DNA from: Stereocaulon alpinum
Taxonomy: Eukaryota > Ascomycota > Lecanoromycetes > Lecanorales > Stereocaulaceae
Direction of reading: 5' to 3'
NCBI GenBank assembly: GCA_018257865.1
Contig: JAEUBA010000148.1
Location: 1-45,115, forward strand
Length of the DNA stretch: 45,115 bases
The translations under genes and the position numbers were made by a program. Under the pieces are notes generated by a model that searched no databases, was not told the DNA's origin, and was given only the letters and a program-made list of their open reading frames with translations. Positions 12,401 through 25,048 of this stretch are shown here, in pieces. Each line of letters starts with the position of its first letter. Position 1 is the stretch's first letter.

Positions 12401-12553
12401 CCGACGTTTCATATCATAAACACCGGTGGAGGTTGAGGGAACGCGATGGACAGCCTCATCCGCAATCTGAATGCGATTTGTTGGGACTCGAGTGACAGCC
12501 TCATCGGTCTGAAGTTTACTCATGTCTGGGGACATGGGAGGGAGTGTGTTCAT
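9468..12553 (-). CDS. HAK/KUP-type high-affinity potassium transporter, 818 aa, 11 exons
   Basis: Proton-coupled K+ uptake at the plasma membrane is the known role of this family. Exons: 12553-12335, 12269-12244, 12184-11950, 11899-11725, 11672-11627, 11489-11321, 11268-11102, 11047-10996, 10941-10786, 10735-10589, 10532-9468. Ten introns of 50-137 bp have GT..AG ends, and every junction keeps frame; the exons sum to 2457 nt. Family landmarks in order: LAYQSIGVIYGDIGTSPLYV, DEGEGGTFAIYSLLSRY, DGALTPAQSVLGAIQG, FLIQPLGTSKIG, GVEALFADLGAFTRR, YIGQAAYIS, then LSYFPQIKVKHTSKIFHGQ and YLSSALTKVPDGAWFTL. About 73 N-terminal residues are hydrophilic; roughly the last 270 are a cytosolic tail ending VEKLVEIGFVKVI. 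Length is normal for fungal HAK proteins, and no break is seen. The start could instead be an in-frame ATG at 12634. It sits head-to-tail downstream of the K+/H+ antiporter gene. Confidence 0.95.
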
Positions 12554-14049
12554 TGGTCTAGTCTTAACCAGGCGGACAATCACGAGTTGCAGTATCAATA
12601 CAAGAGAGGAAGGACAACAAACAATGAAAACCAACAGTAAAAACGAGAGGAATGTGTCGAGCGGGCAGTTGTGACCTTATACCTAGCGAATACGATGCCG
12701 GACCGTCCTTTGTTCTGACCCACTGACCCACTGACCCACCGCAACCGTTCTCGCTTTCACTCCCGTGGTGGCGCCCATCGTGTTCGCGAATTTGCTGACC
12801 ATAAGCTTACGGCTTCCCCAACCAGGACGTATCAGGCCTAAGGCAGATCCCGAGGATCAAAACCACGTGCCTAGAGCTAGACCTAGACCAGCTACGTACC
12901 CAAGTCATTTAGTGAATCCCAGTGCTTGGTCGCACTACTCGCAAGTAGGGTTAGAGTGGTCAGTGTGGTCAGTGTCAGGCAAGTGGGTGATTGGTACACA
13001 TCCTGTTTGGTGGGATTAATCCCGCATCCATCGCTACAATGCAACCTCGGCGCCCCCCACTTCCCGACAATTATAAAGTGCATCCAAGGTGCAGACTTGG
13101 GCTCAGTTACCGCCTTTACAGTGCATAATGGTGTGATGCAGCCTAAATTGACGTTCTGCGGCCATGCAAGTCATCTTTTGATTGCTTCGAGCTGACCATG
13201 TCCTCGACTGAAGGCTGAATGCGACCGAACAGTTATGTTGTGGCATTCCATGCCACTAACAGGCAATCCTTTAACTATGACGGGAGGACTTACGAAGACG
13301 GGACATGGCGGGCCGTTGCGACTAGAAAGGAGGCAAAAACGACTTCAAAGGAGGCTGAAACGACTCCTGAGGAGGGCAACTTTCGGATCCTGAATCAATT
13401 TCGCCGTCCCCGCTGACCACCCAAATCCCTTCTCAAATTCTCACAGAGGCACCGATGCCAATCGCTCACAAGCTCCCTTCTCCGCTTGGCCAACCGGAAG
13501 CGTCCCTTGGCCGGTTTCCATGGTCCAGCTACGGGAAGAGAGCACATTTTCGGCCGAAGCATCAAAATCAGTCTTAGCACTTGGATTGCGCCACTGACTA
13601 CGACCGGGGTTGCCTTGTTTCTCTGCCAGGGTTGATGAAAGCGTCCAAACAGATCAACTCGTCTGGCACGTGCACGCTGCCTCTGACTCACCCCCCGGCT
13701 CAGATTGCAGCTTCTGGATCTCATGTATGGCGTGCAAGTGTGCTTGATGGAGGTGTGAGGTGAGACCTGTTTTGATTATTGCATGGAAGTATGCTGTAAG
13801 AAGCGACACTCTCCATGCGCGGCTTGAGTGCCAACGTTGACCGACAAATGGCGTGTTGCTGGCTGGATGAAGTTTATAATCAACTCGCAAAAGTCAGAAC
13901 TCTATCTCTAAAACTACCTTAGTCTCATCCGTACCTTAGATCGTGCACATGTAAGCTCAACCATAGCATTCCCGCCCTATCCAAACCTTACCCTCCTATG
14001 AGGCGCTGCATAGCCCAATGACGCCCCATATCCTGCAACTAACTTATCC
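12554..14049. other. Intergenic region between the two potassium genes
   Basis: This holds the HAK promoter side and the antiporter 3' side. An 8-bp unit CTGACCCA is repeated three times at 12715-12738. A perfect palindrome GGGATTAATCCC is at about 13012-13023. A 24-bp imperfect duplication (AAAGGAGGCAAAAACGACTTC / AAAGGAGGCTGAAACGACTCC) is at about 13327-13371. ORFs of 60-110 codons on both strands lack any family pattern and plausible splice context, so I do not call a gene here. Confidence 0.5.
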
Positions 14050-16848
14050 CTACTCGACCTTTACAGCAGCCTGAATGACTAAAACGCTGGCTTTTACGTT
14101 ACCCATAATCATGGCCTCGGCAAAGCCTCCCAGGCTGTGCCGCAGCTCACCTTCGGTACCGTAGTCGAAAGCTTGATCAGTGTGCTTTCCACGGTGTCTA
14201 CCTACCACGATGAGATCACCAGCATTCTCCTGCAAGAGGTCACCCTCCGCTCTAGCTTGCTCGACAATATCTTGCAGCGAGTGATTGCTTTCTATAGAAG
14301 TGAAGAGAATGCGGGATTGCAGATCACTAGATAGCGAGTCGGCCATGGATGCGAAGAAGGCTTGATCTTGGCTACTGAGTATCTCTTGCGAGCTTGTAAT
14401 GCCGGCCGTCTGACCATCCTTGGTGACGACTTTATCAGACGAAATTACCGGATTCGATGGGCTGATCGTCTCCGCTCCCTTTATGTAAACGATAGTGGCT
14501 GTGACATTCGGGTTCTTTGCCAGTCTCAGGACGAAACGTAGAGCAATTCGATCATCCATGCCTCCGATGAAGGGGAAGAAGATATGGTGGCTTCGATCCA
14601 TGAGCGGTGCGGTCGCATGTACGGGAGCGCCTCTAATGCTCGGATTCGTAGACACACGATGTATGAATCGCAATGGTTCCCTAGGTAGCGCACCAAAACC
14701 ATTGTTGACCAAGACCGCTGTGTTGCACGGAGTACTATCAAGCAACTTAGTGACGAAGTAGTTATATGAACCATTGCTGAAAGCGCTCTGCGTCGACTCG
14801 TTCATATTGGCTGTGACTGCTTCCGAGAAGCTACCAGTCTCGCTCCAAGGGACTAAGATCATATCCGACCTGTGGTCGGATGCCCGTTCGCCCAATACCT
14901 CAGAATATGATCCCTCGGGAACAAGCTTTACCTCGCCAGAAACGGCGACATTGTTGAGTTGGCCAAAGGTGTGGAAAGCATTGACCACAGGATCTCTAGT
15001 TGAAAGCTCATCCACTTCCGAGTCTTTCATCACAGACGAGAGACGTTCTGTAAGCTCCAGCATCCGCAGACCGTGAACTTCAAGGGGTCGCTTGTGAATC
15101 GACGGGTCTCTAAGAGCCGCTATGTTTGTGTCCGCCGCTGCGGTCTTGCCAGTCTTCGTAGGATGGACCTTGATGACCGGAGTGTCCGACTGCCCCCCAC
15201 CCAGCAATGCAACGAAAGTAAAGAGACTGGGAAGACTGTCCAAGCGAAGATTCACCAGAAGTCTCTTGATTTCAGTATACTCTTTCTCGGTTGCAGATCC
15301 ACTGTCATCGCCAGAGGTATCTTCTGGTGCTTGCTGAACCCCATCCCAGTCAATTTCTCCACGTTTCCACGCAGCGAGCTTTCTCTGGTACCAAGGTGGG
15401 AAGAGTACCGAAGTCAGAGGTGTTGTGGCGAAAGTCGTGACTAAAGCCATGACGACAAAAATGGTGAAGGTTCGCTGGCTAAGGATCTTGGCCTGAAGCC
15501 CAATATTCTGGATACGTAAGCAGCACGCCCGTGTAGAGTAGCTGTATAGGTCTTACCAGCACGATCAATTCAACTAAGCCTTTACAACTCATCAAAACAC
15601 CAATTGTGAAACTTTCTCTCCAAACCAGCTTGTTCATCCGAGCAGCGAGTGTTCCACCAGCCAGTTTTCCAACGAAGGCGACAGCGATAACACCAATTAC
15701 GTATGCCCATGTGACACCCGTGTCGAGAAGACCAAGATTAGTGCTCAGCCCGGAGAGCGCAAAGTAGAGGGGGAGAAAGAACACGGCGACCAAGTCTTCA
15801 ATCTTCTCTGTAAGTTTTATTGCAAACCCTCCTTGATGTGGACAGATCAACCCCATGAGGAAGGCTCCAAAGATTGGATGGACTCCAATGACACCTGTGA
15901 AGAAAGCTGATGCAAAAGCCATGAGGACTGTCAAGGCCACTACTGACTGGGTTGGGCCATTGTGGAGGCTGCCGGTCCGTCTCAATATCCACAAGAAAGC
16001 TGGACGAATAGCGTAAACAAGGAAGAGTATGTAAGCGAGGCAAGTGAGAAGGACATATAGTGCTATGATCCCAGAGCCAGCATTGACCAAAGCAACGCAC
16101 AGCGCGAGGAGAATCCACCCAACGACGTCGTTACCAACGCCAGCCGATAATACGACAATACCGACTTGGGTTTGTAGAAGTTTAAGTTCTGTCAAGATTC
16201 TGCAGAGCACGGGAAATGCCTGGGTTTGATCAGCGTCGACGATTGTGTGTATATGGGTGTGTGGTATACCGTAATAGCCATTGCGACACCAACGAAGAGC
16301 GCATATGTCCCAAAATTGATCGGCACCAGGCCTGGATCCTGTCGAAATTGATGGTAGAGACCATACGCAATGCCCCAGCCGAGTCCAAAGGGAAGAGCCA
16401 TGCCAGCCGCTCCAACACTGAGGGCTATCCTCCAGTTCGATACGAGAAGGCGCAGGTCTACTTCAAGTCCGACCAGGAAAAGGAACAGGATGAGGCCGAT
16501 ATTGGCGGCCATTGTGAGTGCAGGCATAGAGGCAGTGGGGAATATAGCGTTTGTGAAGCCCGGAATGCGTCCAAACACGGAGGGACCCAGTAGTATACCA
16601 CCAATAACCTCTGCAATAACTCTTGGCTGTCGTAATTTGGAGAGGGGGAAGTGGAGGATGCGGCAGAAGATGATAATGATGCCTGCCTGGAGCACTCAAT
16701 CGTCAGTCACGATTGCATAGAAGGAGAGGGGCCGTAAGAAGAGGTCGCAAACTTGTATGATGAAGACAATAATGGGATTCTTGGGGTCGTATTTGGATGG
16801 ATTGGCCCCCTGGAGAATGCCTCCTTGACCGGGTGCTCTGACGGCCAT
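14050..16848 (-). CDS. kha1: K+/H+ antiporter of the CPA2 family (Kha1 type), 877 aa, 4 exons
   Basis: The family exchanges K+ (and Na+) for H+, in yeast on Golgi-type membranes, and so sets luminal pH and K+. Exons: 16848-16753, 16686-16270, 16219-15557, 15507-14050. Introns of 66, 50 and 49 bp are all phase 0. Residues about 20-425 form the Na+/H+ exchanger membrane domain with many hydrophobic helices. Landmarks are FCRILHFPLSKLRQPRVIAE, GGILLGPSVFGRIPGF, FLVGLEVDL, LSAGVGNDVVGWILLA (the Asp expected to be needed for transport), HPIFGAFLMGL and FALSGLSTNLG. Residues about 430-877 are a soluble tail. Its last third (FPFIGGMDDRIALRFVLRLA through DLIVVGRHRG to VLVIQAAVKVE) has the look of a universal-stress-protein-like domain. 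Length matches yeast Kha1 (about 870). The chosen start MAVRAPGQGGILQGANPSKY fits the family; an upstream in-frame ATG lies at 16959. The RIP-mutated block begins only about 370 bp upstream. Confidence 0.94.
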
Positions 16849-17228
16849 GGCGGTTGTAGGCTTCGTGAATGGTGCTGCGCGCCTTGATGGATGAGGATAG
16901 AATGATGGGTAGAGTGGGTGCAAGAGCTGACTGTTCGTGAGGGAATGCAAAGGGTTCAAGTTCTTGATTAGGCTTGCCCCACGTTCGTGATCAGCTGTGG
17001 GGATGGCGGCTGATGGGTCTCACTATCAATGACTTGGTGGCTGGACGTGTCAGCAGACCCAAGACCACGTTTCACCCGTAGAGAAGGATTGAATGCGCAG
17101 GAATAAAGGCGGCAGTGTGACCGCTCCTACTCCTCCTCCTTCTCAGTCGCCTTGGCCAGTCCATGGCTTACTTCGCAATAATCCGCATGCGTTGGTCTCG
17201 TTCTGTTTCCGGTGGCTCAGTACTAGTA
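16849..17228. promoter_or_regulatory. Upstream region of the K+/H+ antiporter gene
   Basis: About 380 bp of normal-composition DNA separates the start codon from the repeat header at 17229. CT-rich stretches occur near 17128-17145. I see no clear TATA box or other definable site. All promoter function must lie here, unless it extends into repeat DNA. Confidence 0.4.
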
Positions 17229-17910
17229 ACTAGAGGGTCGCCATTTCGGTAGCGAAATTAGATATAATCTCTAGGGCTTTAACCTAATATCCTCTCTAAT
17301 AGCCTATTTATTACTGTTATAGAGCTACTATTGATATTACTATTATAGAGCTGCTAGTATCGCTGTTATATAGCTCCTAGTATCGCTGTTATAGAGCTAC
17401 TAGTATTACTATTATATAGCTACTAGTATCGCTATTATAGAGCTACTAATATCGCTATTATAGAGCTACTAGTATCGCTGTTATAGAGCTATCAATAATA
17501 CTATCCTAAAGCTACTAGTATCGCTATTATAGAGCTACTAATTATACTATCCTAAAGCTACTAATATCGCTATTATAGAGCTACTAATAATACTATCCTA
17601 AAGCTACTAATATCGCTATCCTAAAGCTACTAATTATACTATCCTAAAGCTACTAATATCGCTATTATAGAGCTACTAATATCGCTATCCTAAAGCTACT
17701 AATTATACTATCCTAAAGTTACTAATATCGCTATCCTAAAGCTACTAATTATACTATCCTAAAGCTACTAGTATCGCTATTATAGAGCTACTAATTATAC
17801 TATCCTAAAGCTACTAATATCGCTGTTATAGAGCTACTAATAATACTATCCTAAAGCTACTAATATTACTATCCTAAAGCTACTAATATCGCTATCCTAA
17901 AGCTACTAAT
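17229..17910 (+). repeat. 23-bp minisatellite array 1, left part, with a conserved header
   Basis: The header (about 17229-17325) begins ACTAGAGGGTCG and contains a small hairpin, ATTTCGGTAGCGAAAT. It is nearly identical to the header at 35863. The array of about 27 units of 23 bp follows, alternating forms such as TATTATAGAGCTACTAATATCGC and TATCCTAAAGCTACTAATTATAC; GAGCTACTA or AAGCTACTA is constant. The array is broken at 17910 by a retrotransposon and resumes at 24379. Unit spacing is contiguous, with no spacer/repeat alternation, so this is not a CRISPR array. Confidence 0.85.
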
Positions 17911-18187
17911 TGTTACGATCCTAATCTAGAGGCCCTGCTACTAGTATAGAGGTAGCGTATTAGTATAGAGATAGCTTAGTATACTAGTTAACACGGTTCC
18001 TAGATAGGGACTAGCGGCGAGCTAGCCCTAGGGGTATTTAGGCTTACGAGCTTACTAGCTCTTTCCTTTCTTCTTCGTCCTATTTTCTAGATACTAAGCG
18101 TAGCCTATTAGCTAAATCCTAATATAAGGTAGTTCTCTTTAAAGCTTGCTACCTTCTCCTACGATCACCTCTAAGCGAGCCGTAATA
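17911..18187 (+). repeat. Left LTR of the gypsy element, 277 bp
   Basis: It matches 24102-24378 along its length with scattered C/T and G/A differences, for example GGTAGCG against GGTGGCG and AAGCGTAGCC against AAGTATAGCC. Its first base follows CTAAT directly. Confidence 0.9.
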
Positions 18188-21100
18188 TAAAATAGGACTA
18201 ATACCCCCTCCGCTATAAAGTATCGTATCTCACCCGTTCTTCTAGACTAAGGCTAAGCTTAGTAAGCTACCTATTAATAAAGAGCACTACCTACTTAATA
18301 AGCAGGTACCTACTAATTAGATAATTAGTATATCCTAGAGAAAGCTAGACTCCTATTTTTTCGAAACCCCTAACTACTTTTACGTTAATACCTATACTCG
18401 AAAAACTCTAATAACACGCGTACTACTATACTTATATACCACCTCGTAAGAGTATACGCTAAAGCGTACCCCCTAACCGACTAGGATTCCTATCTACCTT
18501 AAGGAGTTAATCCTTAGTACTTATACCTTCCTCTTCTAACCCCGACGATCCTCTACTATTAATTAAGAATTCTAAACTAGAAGCCTTAGAGGACTTAAGC
18601 TTAAAAGATATCTTTAGGGATATTAAGGATAACCCTCCTACCGAAAATACCGTTACTATTCCCCTATTAAGTAATAGGATAGCTAACTAAATACCTACCT
18701 TTACCCCAGCTTAGTAAGCTATTATTACTACTATTATCGTAACGGCTTTAGTAGAATCCCGATCTTAGTAGGCTACCTATACTCTAACCCTACCTCTAAA
18801 TAATCCCCGCTAATAAAGATCCCTTACTGCTAACCTCTAGCCGTTAGTAGACTACTACCTCCCTAAGCCCGCACCTAGCGGGATAGCTATTAAACTATCG
18901 AAAATTAAATACCCTTAATCCTACTTTAGTAACTATACAGGAGAAGTCGAATATAACGCGTAGAAGATAGATATAAAGATCTTTATAGAGGAATACCCTA
19001 CTAATTTTTAGGATAGAGCTAAGTAAGTCTCTATATACTATAAGTATACTATAGGAGAGGCGAAAACCCTAATCCTTTAATATATAGATCCAACCTACGC
19101 GTCCCCTATATATAATACTGCTAATATATTAAAAGCGCTAGATTAGCGTTTTTTCGACTATAACTACGTCTAGTTAGCTTACTGCGTATACTATAAGCTT
19201 AAGATAGGATCTATAACCTATAACGCCTTCTAGGTTAAGTTTACCTACTTAGTAACTACTAGAAAGATTAGTACCTAGCGTTAGTTTAAGGATCTATATA
19301 AAAAAATCTCTCCCGCCTTAAAGAGAAGCGTCTATATAGAAAAGTATAAGATAAACGAGGACTATAGTACCCTAGACGAGTATCTTATAATCTTAGACTA
19401 AGAGATATAAAATATTAGGTCTAAGGAAATAGTAAATAAGCCTTAGATAGGGATAGCCTTAGATCCTTATAGTATCCTTAAGATAAGTAGCTAGTAACTC
19501 TCCTTACCTACCCCTATCTTAACTCCCTATATAGATCGCTAAGTCTCCTTTAGGAGTACTATTTCTTACCCTCGTCCTCCTTCTCCTATACTAGTAGTAC
19601 TAGCTTCCCCTAAGACGCCCGCTAACTCGCCGTATAATAACTACGGTAAAATTAGCTACTAGGTAAATAACTGCCCCTAAAAGCGCAGCTAATAGGCGCT
19701 AGAGAAGAAGATCTCTAAGATTATAGTTAGAGAAGAAATAGAGACTAACGAGCTATTAGAAAACTCCTAGGCTATAGTAGAGTCTCTAGCTATAGTAGGA
19801 GCCCTAATCTATAGAAGGACTTATAATTTAACTTTCAAGCCCTTATTAAAGGCCGCTAGTTCTTAGTTAATATAGAGCTAAGATATAATAGATCTTTCGT
19901 TAAAACCCTTTTATATATTAATAGTAGAGCTAATATTTTCGGTATAATTAAAACCTCCCTCGCCTTCGCCCTTTCTAAGTCCTTTAGGATTCGCTTTATT
20001 AAGCTTCCTAAGCTAATTATCCTAACTAGCTATAATAGCTAAAGCGGCTCCCCTATTATAGTCGCTCTACTTCTTATAATAATAATTAACTATTATTATA
20101 TTAATTTTCTATTCTTAGTTACTAACTTAGGTTATACCGACGTTCTTATTAGTTAGAAATTCTTAGAGCACTATAATATTAAGTAAGTTTATACTAAAGG
20201 GAGGAATAGCCTTAAATAGCCTACTAATATAGCTATTTAGTAGTACTTTAATAAGAGGGTACTCCTCTTAATAACTCCGCCTAAGAAACTAATTTCCCTA
20301 GAGTACTAATAAGATACTAAGCGTTAGGACGCCCTCTTTAAGGTAGATAAGTATTACCGCAGCTAAGCTAAACTCGCCTCTATTAACTTAAAGCTTTTAA
20401 TAGATAGTTAGGTCGATACCTTATTTAGAAGTATACTACCCTTTCCTTAGTCCGCTTTAGTTTCTCCTCCTCGCTTAAGCTTACTTAATTTATATAGCGG
20501 TAGGCCGTTAAGTTTTACGTAAGACTTAGAGAGATACCTCGCTAAAATAGAGGACGCCCTCTAAGGGTTAAATATATTAGTTATATTAAGCCTAAAGATA
20601 ATACTAGTTAAGGCTTAACGCCCTAGCTATAGTACTTACGGGGTAGATATCGCCCTAATTTCCGCTATTATAATATTATATTTCTACCTTAGTAAGAGGT
20701 CTAGGAGGCCTCCTAATTCTAATACCTTTATCGCTTCTATATAGGACTTAGAACGCGAAATAAACCGTAGAGCGGATTAATACTAAGAGCGTTTTTTTCT
20801 TAAGCTAGCCGTAGTTAATATAAGCCTCTCCCCTTAGGAAGTACTAGAGATTAAATACTAAGCTAACGAGGACTTAGTAAGGACTAAGCTTCCTCTATAA
20901 TACTAAGAGTTCGCCCCCCTCTTCTCTTAAAGGGACTCTAATACGTTACCTAATAGAAGGCTAGGTATAGACTATAAAATTAAGCTTACTAGCCCAAATA
21001 CCTTAATATTTAAGCTATTATAAAAGATAACTAATAAGTAACTCTTAGAGGCTAAATACTATATAATAGATTACCTCTATAAGGGATTTATTAAGCTATC

Positions 21101-24100
21101 GAATATACTATATACGGCTCCGATACTCTTCGCTAGAAAGGAGGATAGTAGTTTACGCTTTTACGTTAATTTCCGGAAGCTTAATAACCTAACTAAGAAG
21201 GATCTATACCTACTCCCTCTAATTAATAAGATAATAGCCTAAATCTATAAGGCTAAGATCTTTACGAAGATTAACGTCTAATAGGCGTTCTACTAGGTAA
21301 GGATCTACTAGGACTTAAAGGACCTTATTAGTTTCCGCAGTTAATATAGTACCTTTAAGTATAAGGTGATACTATTTAGGTTAATAAACGCCCTAGCTAC
21401 CTTCTAGCGTTTTATTAATAATATCCTAATAGAATACCTTAATAATTTCTACTTAGTATATATAGATAATATCCTAATTTACTCTAAGTCTATCGCGGAG
21501 TATAAGATCTATACTAAGAAGGTTATAGCTATCTTATAAGTTAACGGCCTATAAGCTAATATTAAAAAGAGCAAGTTTAATATTACGAAGACTAAGTTCC
21601 TCAGCTTCGTTATTAGAGTAGATAGTATTAAGGTAAATTTAAAGAAGGTCGCTATTATTAAGACCTAGTAGTATATAAGTAATATATAAGGTATCTAAAG
21701 CTACCTAGGCTTCTATAACTTCTATAGAAGGTTTATTTAGGGGTATAGCTAGATTACTACTCCGCTCGTCCGCCTAATAGCTAAGGATATACCTTTCTAC
21801 TTTAATAACGCCTATCGCTATACTTAGGACTCCCTCCGCTAAGTACTCCTCTCTACCTTAGTCCTTAAGTATTACAATCCCTATAAGGAAACCCGCCTTA
21901 AGACGGATTCCTTAAACGGGGTAGTCGCTAGTCTCTTATTATAGAAATATAAGGATAGCCTCTTCTACCTAGTAGGATACTTTTTAAAGATAATAGGGGA
22001 TATAGAGTTAAATTACCTAATCTATAATAAGGAGCTACTCGCGATTTTCCGCTCCTTCTAGTAGTATAAGCTAGAGCTTTTTAGAGCTTAGAAGTCGGTC
22101 TATATCTATACTAATTATAAAGTATTAGAATACTTTATAACTACTAAAGACCTTATAGCCTGCTAAGCTCGCTGGGCTAAGTTCTTTACTAACTTCCACT
22201 TTATAATTATATACCGTATAGGTATTACGAATACTATAGTAGATATACTATCTTATAGGGAGTAAGATATTACGCCTCTAGAAGCTTATAAATATATGAT
22301 CCGGAGCTAGTAACTCCTCCTAAATAAGAAGGTTAACCCTTAGATACTAGAAGAGGTCGCTATCTCCTCCCTTACCGCCTATCCGGACTGCGACTTAGTC
22401 TAAGCTGTAGAAAAGGTTAAGCTATTACCTATAGCTACGCTAACGGACCCTAAAGAGCTAGAAGAGTACTTAGAAGGCGAAGTGCCTAATCCCGCCTTAG
22501 TAACCGTATATAATATTAAGGGCTATAATATTATCGACTAGGTAATCGACGCTAATAAGAACTCGCTGGAGCTAGAACCCCTATAGGAGTAAGCCCGTAA
22601 TAACTACCTTAACTATAACCTAAACTATAGCAAGCTATACTTCTAAGGTAGACTTAAGGTACTAATAAAGTTACTGGAGCTATAGATATCTTTAATCTAC
22701 TATATTTACGCCCAGCTAGCTATCGCGTATATAGGGATTAGTAAGGTTAAGATAATCCTATCTAGATAGTACTACTAGAGGAATATTAGAAATAATATAG
22801 TATAGTATATCGCTAATTATAGCTATACCTATATAAAGGCCTATAGGGATAAGACCCTAGGCTTTCTAAAGCCCCTAGAGATTCTAGCCTATCTATATTA
22901 GTACTTAACTATAGACTTTACTAAGCTACCGCTAGATAAGGCTAGCTATAACTTTACTTTTATAGTTATAGACTAACTATTAAAGAAATCTCTCTTAGTA
23001 CTATATTATAAAACTATTATAGCTAAAGGGATAGCTAAGTTATTCCTAACTTACTAGACCTACTACTAGGGTATACCCGACTCTATTATATTAGATTAAG
23101 GGGTATAGTTTATATTAACTTTCTAGAAGGAGTACTACTATATCCTAGGTACTAAGGTAAAGCTGATAATATCCTATAATCTAAATATCGACGGCTAAAC
23201 GGAGATTATAAACTAGTATATAAAGCAGTGCCTCCAGCCTTTCTATATATACTACTAGGATAACTAGAGCTAGATACTACTAATTATAGATCTAGCCTAG
23301 TTAACGTTACCCTACGAATCTCTAGGTATTACACCTTTTTAGTTATTAAACGGATATAAGCTATATACTTCCTAGGACCTCCGTAATCCTAACCCTCCTA
23401 CTACCGCCTTAGAGAAGCTGAATTGCGAAGACGCTATATAGGTCGCCTCCTAAATAGAAAATACTATACGGTTTATATACTCCTCCTTATAATCGTAGTA
23501 GGATAAGATGAGACGAGTAGCTAACCGTAAGTATTATAAGGTAGACTAGGATATTAGAGATCTAGTACTAGTCGATACTTAGAACTAGAAAATAGATTAG
23601 CCCTCCTATAAGCTCTCTAATAGCTAGTACGGTCTAGTTAAGGTCTTAGAAAAGATTAGCGAAAGCTGGAAAGTAGAACTCCTATAGGACCGGATAATCT
23701 AGCTAGTATTCTACTCCTACTCCCTCCATAAGTATCCTAATAATCCCCTACTAGGATAGTAACGCCCTAACCTAGCCCTAATATAACTTCTACCGGAGTA
23801 AGACGAGTAGGAATTAGAGGAGATACTAGGCTCTAAACTAGTTAGCTCTACCTTAAAGTATTAGATTAAGTAGAGAGGTGCTGATAAAGACTTAGAATAG
23901 TATCCCTACTCTAATATAATAATAGCGCTTTACGTATTAAGGGCCTTCTACCTACGGTACCCTAATATAAAGGGCCCTCTACGAGTACTTCCTGCCTAGC
24001 TAAGGGCCTATAATAATAGAATTAACGACTATACCTACCTTAACGATAATCGCCTAATAACTACAACTGCGCGGACGCAGTTTTTTAGAGGGGGGGGGTA

Positions 24101-24101
24101 G

Positions 24102-24378
24102 TATTATAATCCTAATCTAGAGGCCCTGCTACTAGTATAGAGGTGGCGTATTAGTATAGAGATAGCTTAGTATACTAGTTAACACGGTTCTTAGATAGGG
24201 ACTAGCGGCGAGCTAGCCCTAGGGGTATTTAGGCTTATAAGCTTACTAGCTCTTTCCTTTCTTCTTCGTCCTATTTTCTAGATACTAAGTATAGCCTATT
24301 AGCTAAATCCTAATATAAGGTAGTTCTCTTCAAAGCTTGCTACCTTCTCCTACGATCACCTCTAGGCGAGCCGTAACA
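24102..24378 (+). repeat. Right LTR of the gypsy element, 277 bp
   Basis: Same length as the left LTR. Its end, CCGTAACA, is followed by the second copy of CTAAT, after which the interrupted minisatellite continues in register. Confidence 0.9.
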
Positions 24379-24776
24379 CTAATTATACTATCCTAAAGCT
24401 ACTAATATTACTATTATAGAGTTACTAATATCGCTATCCTAAAGCTACCAATTATACTATCCTAAAGCTACTAATATCGCTGACCTAAAGCTACTAATTA
24501 TACTATCCTAAAGCTACTAATATCGCTATTATAGAGCTACTAATAATACTATCCTAAAGCTACTAATATCGCTATCCTAAAGCTACTAGTATCGCTATTA
24601 TAGAGCTACCAATATCGCTGTCCTAAAGCTACTAATATCGCTGTTATAGAGCTACTAATATCGCTGTCCTAAAGCTACTAATATCGCTATTATAGAGCTA
24701 TTCTAGAGCTGCTAATATCGCTATTCTAAAGCTGCTAGTAGAGCTCCTAGTATTACTATTATAGAGCTATTGCAGA
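24379..24776 (+). repeat. 23-bp minisatellite array 1, right part
   Basis: It continues the array interrupted at 17910, about 17 units of the same TATCCTAAAGCTACTAATATCGC family. After 24777 come about 110 bp of unrelated AT-rich DNA. Then, at 24888-24915, there is another copy of the header start (ACTAGAGGGTCGC and the hairpin ATTTCGAAGCGAAAT), so the array is flanked by header-like sequence on both sides. Confidence 0.85.
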
Positions 24777-24943
24777 GCTGCAAGCGGCCCAAAAATTTGA
24801 TAGTTAAGTTATATAATAGAATATCCTTAGCGACAAATTATAGCCAATTATTCGGGCAAAAGCTTAAAGTCGTCTAATATTATATAGACTAGAGGGTCGC
24901 TATTTCGAAGCGAAATTTTCATACTAAATATAGCCTAGAAGTA

Positions 24944-25048
24944 CCGTAGATTCGGAAACTATTGGCGGAGACGCTAACGCGCTTTTAGGGTACCCTACTA
25001 TATACTAAATTTAGGCGGTAGAAGAGGTACTAGGCGAGCGCTGCGTTA
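24944..25048 (+). repeat. Left terminal inverted repeat of transposon copy 1
   Basis: About 105 bp; its reverse complement is at 28837-28941. The left copy reads AAACTATTGGCGG where the right copy keeps AAACCATTGGCGG, so the left end is more RIP-converted. Confidence 0.85.

Larger units (their letters stand above)
17911..24378 (+). mobile_element. Ty3/gypsy LTR retrotransposon, structurally complete, inactivated by RIP
   Basis: LTRs of 277 bp at 17911-18187 and 24102-24378 start TGTTAC (right copy mutated to TATTAT) and end near CGTAACA. The target duplication CTAAT lies at 17906-17910 and 24379-24383. The G-rich polypurine tract (AGAGGGGGGGGG) precedes the right LTR at about 24087-24098. 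Plus-strand reading through mutated stops shows the usual order. A gag core is around 18950-19300, and a CCHC-knuckle remnant around 19632-19678 (YGKISY..VNNCP). Reverse transcriptase lies about 20950-21540 with SLRFYVNFRKLNN and YIDNILIYS, the second a D-to-N changed YIDDIL. RNase H follows at about 21880-22170, integrase at about 22730-23330, and a chromodomain-like tail at about 23850-23990 with YYPYSNI and LRYPNIKGPL. The gag-pol order and tail suggest a chromovirus. No ORF is left. Confidence 0.92.

Noticed and set aside
13012..13023. Palindrome GGGATTAATCCC as a transcription-factor site
   Set aside because: A single short palindrome in a 1.5-kb intergenic region is expected by chance and has no supporting second site.
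13395..13724. Minus-strand ORF of 109 codons between the potassium genes
   Set aside because: Arg-rich low-information sequence with no domain pattern and no splice context; probably chance in the intergenic region.
17285..24776. Regular short repeats that could suggest a CRISPR array
   Set aside because: Units are contiguous 23-bp variants without unique spacers, the genome is eukaryotic, and no cas-like gene is present.
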